DNA of 7,141 nucleotides from Planctomycetota bacterium (GTDB taxonomy: Bacteria > Planctomycetota > Planctomycetia > Gemmatales > Gemmataceae), in the NCBI GenBank assembly GCA_018970845.1, contig JAGWVO010000185.1:1-7141 (forward strand), written 5' to 3'. The position numbers and the translations under genes were made by a program. This document shows, piece after piece, positions 6,495-7,141 of the stretch. How positions within the stretch are numbered: position 1 is the stretch's first letter; every line of letters begins with the position of its first letter. The notes under the pieces were generated by a model. The model was not told the DNA's origin. It did no database searches and worked only from the letters and a program-made list of their open reading frames with translations.

Positions 6495-7141
6495 ATGAAC
6501 CGAATTCATGGTGGCAGGCTGGCTCTCGCGTTATTGGCCTGCGCTGTTCCAGTTTTTGGCCAGTCGCTGCCCTCGACAGCCCCGTTGCCGCCGAATCCGG
6601 ACTTTTCAAAGGCGATGGTCGCGGGAATCGACAGGATGGCCCTTGGCCTTATTGAGAAGTCGAAGGAATCGCGCAGGCCGACCCGTGAGAAACTGAGGGC
6701 GGCCATTGGTCTCGTGGATGCCCGATTGCCGGTTTTGGCGCTGGAGTTGATGGGTGACACGACGCAACCGGCCCTCCTGAAGGAGACGGCCAATGCGACG
6801 GTGCGGCGCGCGCGATGGCCGGTTCTTGAAGGTGTGTGGGGAGAGGGGCTGCTCATTCATCCCAAGGGGAAGGTTCGCGCCCGGGTGGTGTTGATTCCCG
6901 ACGCGGGTTTCGCGCCTGAATCCATGGTGACGGAGGCGATGCTGGCCTCGGGTTGCCAAATTGTGATCCCCGCGCTGGTAGACCGCGCCACCACCCACAG
7001 CCGGACCGACAGCCTTGGAATCTCGACCAATATTCCACACAGGGAGTGGATATACCGGCAGTCATTCGAATTGGGCCGCCACATCATCGGCCACGAGGTC
7101 CAGAAAACCCTGGCCGCAGTCGACTGGTTCAAGACCTTCAC
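6495..7141 (+). CDS. Exported alpha/beta-hydrolase-like protein, N-terminal part (3' end outside window)
   Basis: The frame from ATG 6495 is open to the right edge, giving 215 residues with no stop. GGGAG (6482-6486) lies 8 nt before the ATG. Residues 1-22 form a signal peptide: a basic n-region (NRIHGGR), a hydrophobic core (LALALLACAVPVF) and a likely cleavage after FG22. A helical spacer (about 35-105) leads into 'GLLIHPKGKVRARVVLIPDAG' (118-138), a strand-turn-strand that looks like the start of an alpha/beta-hydrolase or dienelactone-hydrolase/acetyl-xylan-esterase fold. 'REWIYRQSFELGRHIIGHEVQ' (183-203), leading into KTLAAVDWF, is a conserved block I associate with large secreted hydrolases of Planctomycetes and Verrucomicrobia. 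The expected nucleophile elbow would lie beyond the edge, so activity cannot be checked. It follows the exported esterase on the same strand after 224 nt. The existence of the gene is well supported; the family call is moderate. Confidence 0.8.
   Translation, partial: MNRIHGGRLALALLACAVPVFGQSLPSTAPLPPNPDFSKAMVAGIDRMALGLIEKSKESRRPTREKLRAAIGLVDARLPVLALELMGDTTQPALLKETANATVRRARWPVLEGVWGEGLLIHPKGKVRARVVLIPDAGFAPESMVTEAMLASGCQIVIPALVDRATTHSRTDSLGISTNIPHREWIYRQSFELGRHIIGHEVQKTLAAVDWFKTF

Noticed and set aside
6251..6496. 81-codon minus-strand open frame in the intergenic region after the esterase
   Set aside because: No ribosome-binding site or recognisable motif was seen, it overlaps the esterase end, and the composition looks like non-coding GC-rich sequence.

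Overview
This is a GC-rich window (about 60% GC by eye) from a Gram-negative bacterium. An outer-membrane beta-barrel protein and two proteins with export signals point to a diderm cell. The edge hydrolase has a 'REWIYRQ...GRHIIG.EVQKTLAAVDWF' signature that I associate with Verrucomicrobia and Planctomycetes. This makes a PVC-group host my best guess, but only a weak one, because no rRNA or other marker is present.

Layout from left to right: (1) the 3' end of a beta-barrel gene on +, cut by the left edge (1-1217). (2) A 63-nt gap holding an imperfect stem-loop that overlaps the likely ribosome-binding site of the next gene. (3) zwf on + (1281-3191), a complete glucose-6-phosphate dehydrogenase with a cyclic-nucleotide-binding domain fused in frame to its C terminus. 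(4) An MFS transporter of the anion:cation symporter (hexuronate/galactonate-like) type on - (3188-4420), whose stop codon overlaps the zwf stop codon. (5) A UPF0126/TRIC-type membrane protein on - (4554-5186), upstream of the MFS gene and perhaps co-transcribed with it. (6) A 178-nt divergent intergenic region. (7) An exported esterase of the PHB-depolymerase/feruloyl-esterase family on + (5365-6270). (8) A 224-nt intergenic region with weak stem-loops and no convincing gene. (9) The 5' part of a second exported alpha/beta-hydrolase-like protein on +, running off the right edge (6495-7141).

The most interesting item is the G6PDH-cNMP-binding fusion. Both halves look intact: the G6PDH part keeps its coenzyme, substrate and catalytic motifs, and the added domain keeps the Glu and Arg of the phosphate-binding cassette. 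The sequence therefore predicts an enzyme at the entrance to the oxidative pentose phosphate pathway that may respond directly to cAMP or cGMP. The hairpin over its start region would add a possible translational control layer. The surrounding genes (porin-like barrel, exported esterases, sugar-acid-type transporter) would suit a cell that degrades and imports plant or polymer carbon, but that link is inferred from proximity only. I see no CRISPR array, tRNA, rRNA, insertion sequence or phage gene.
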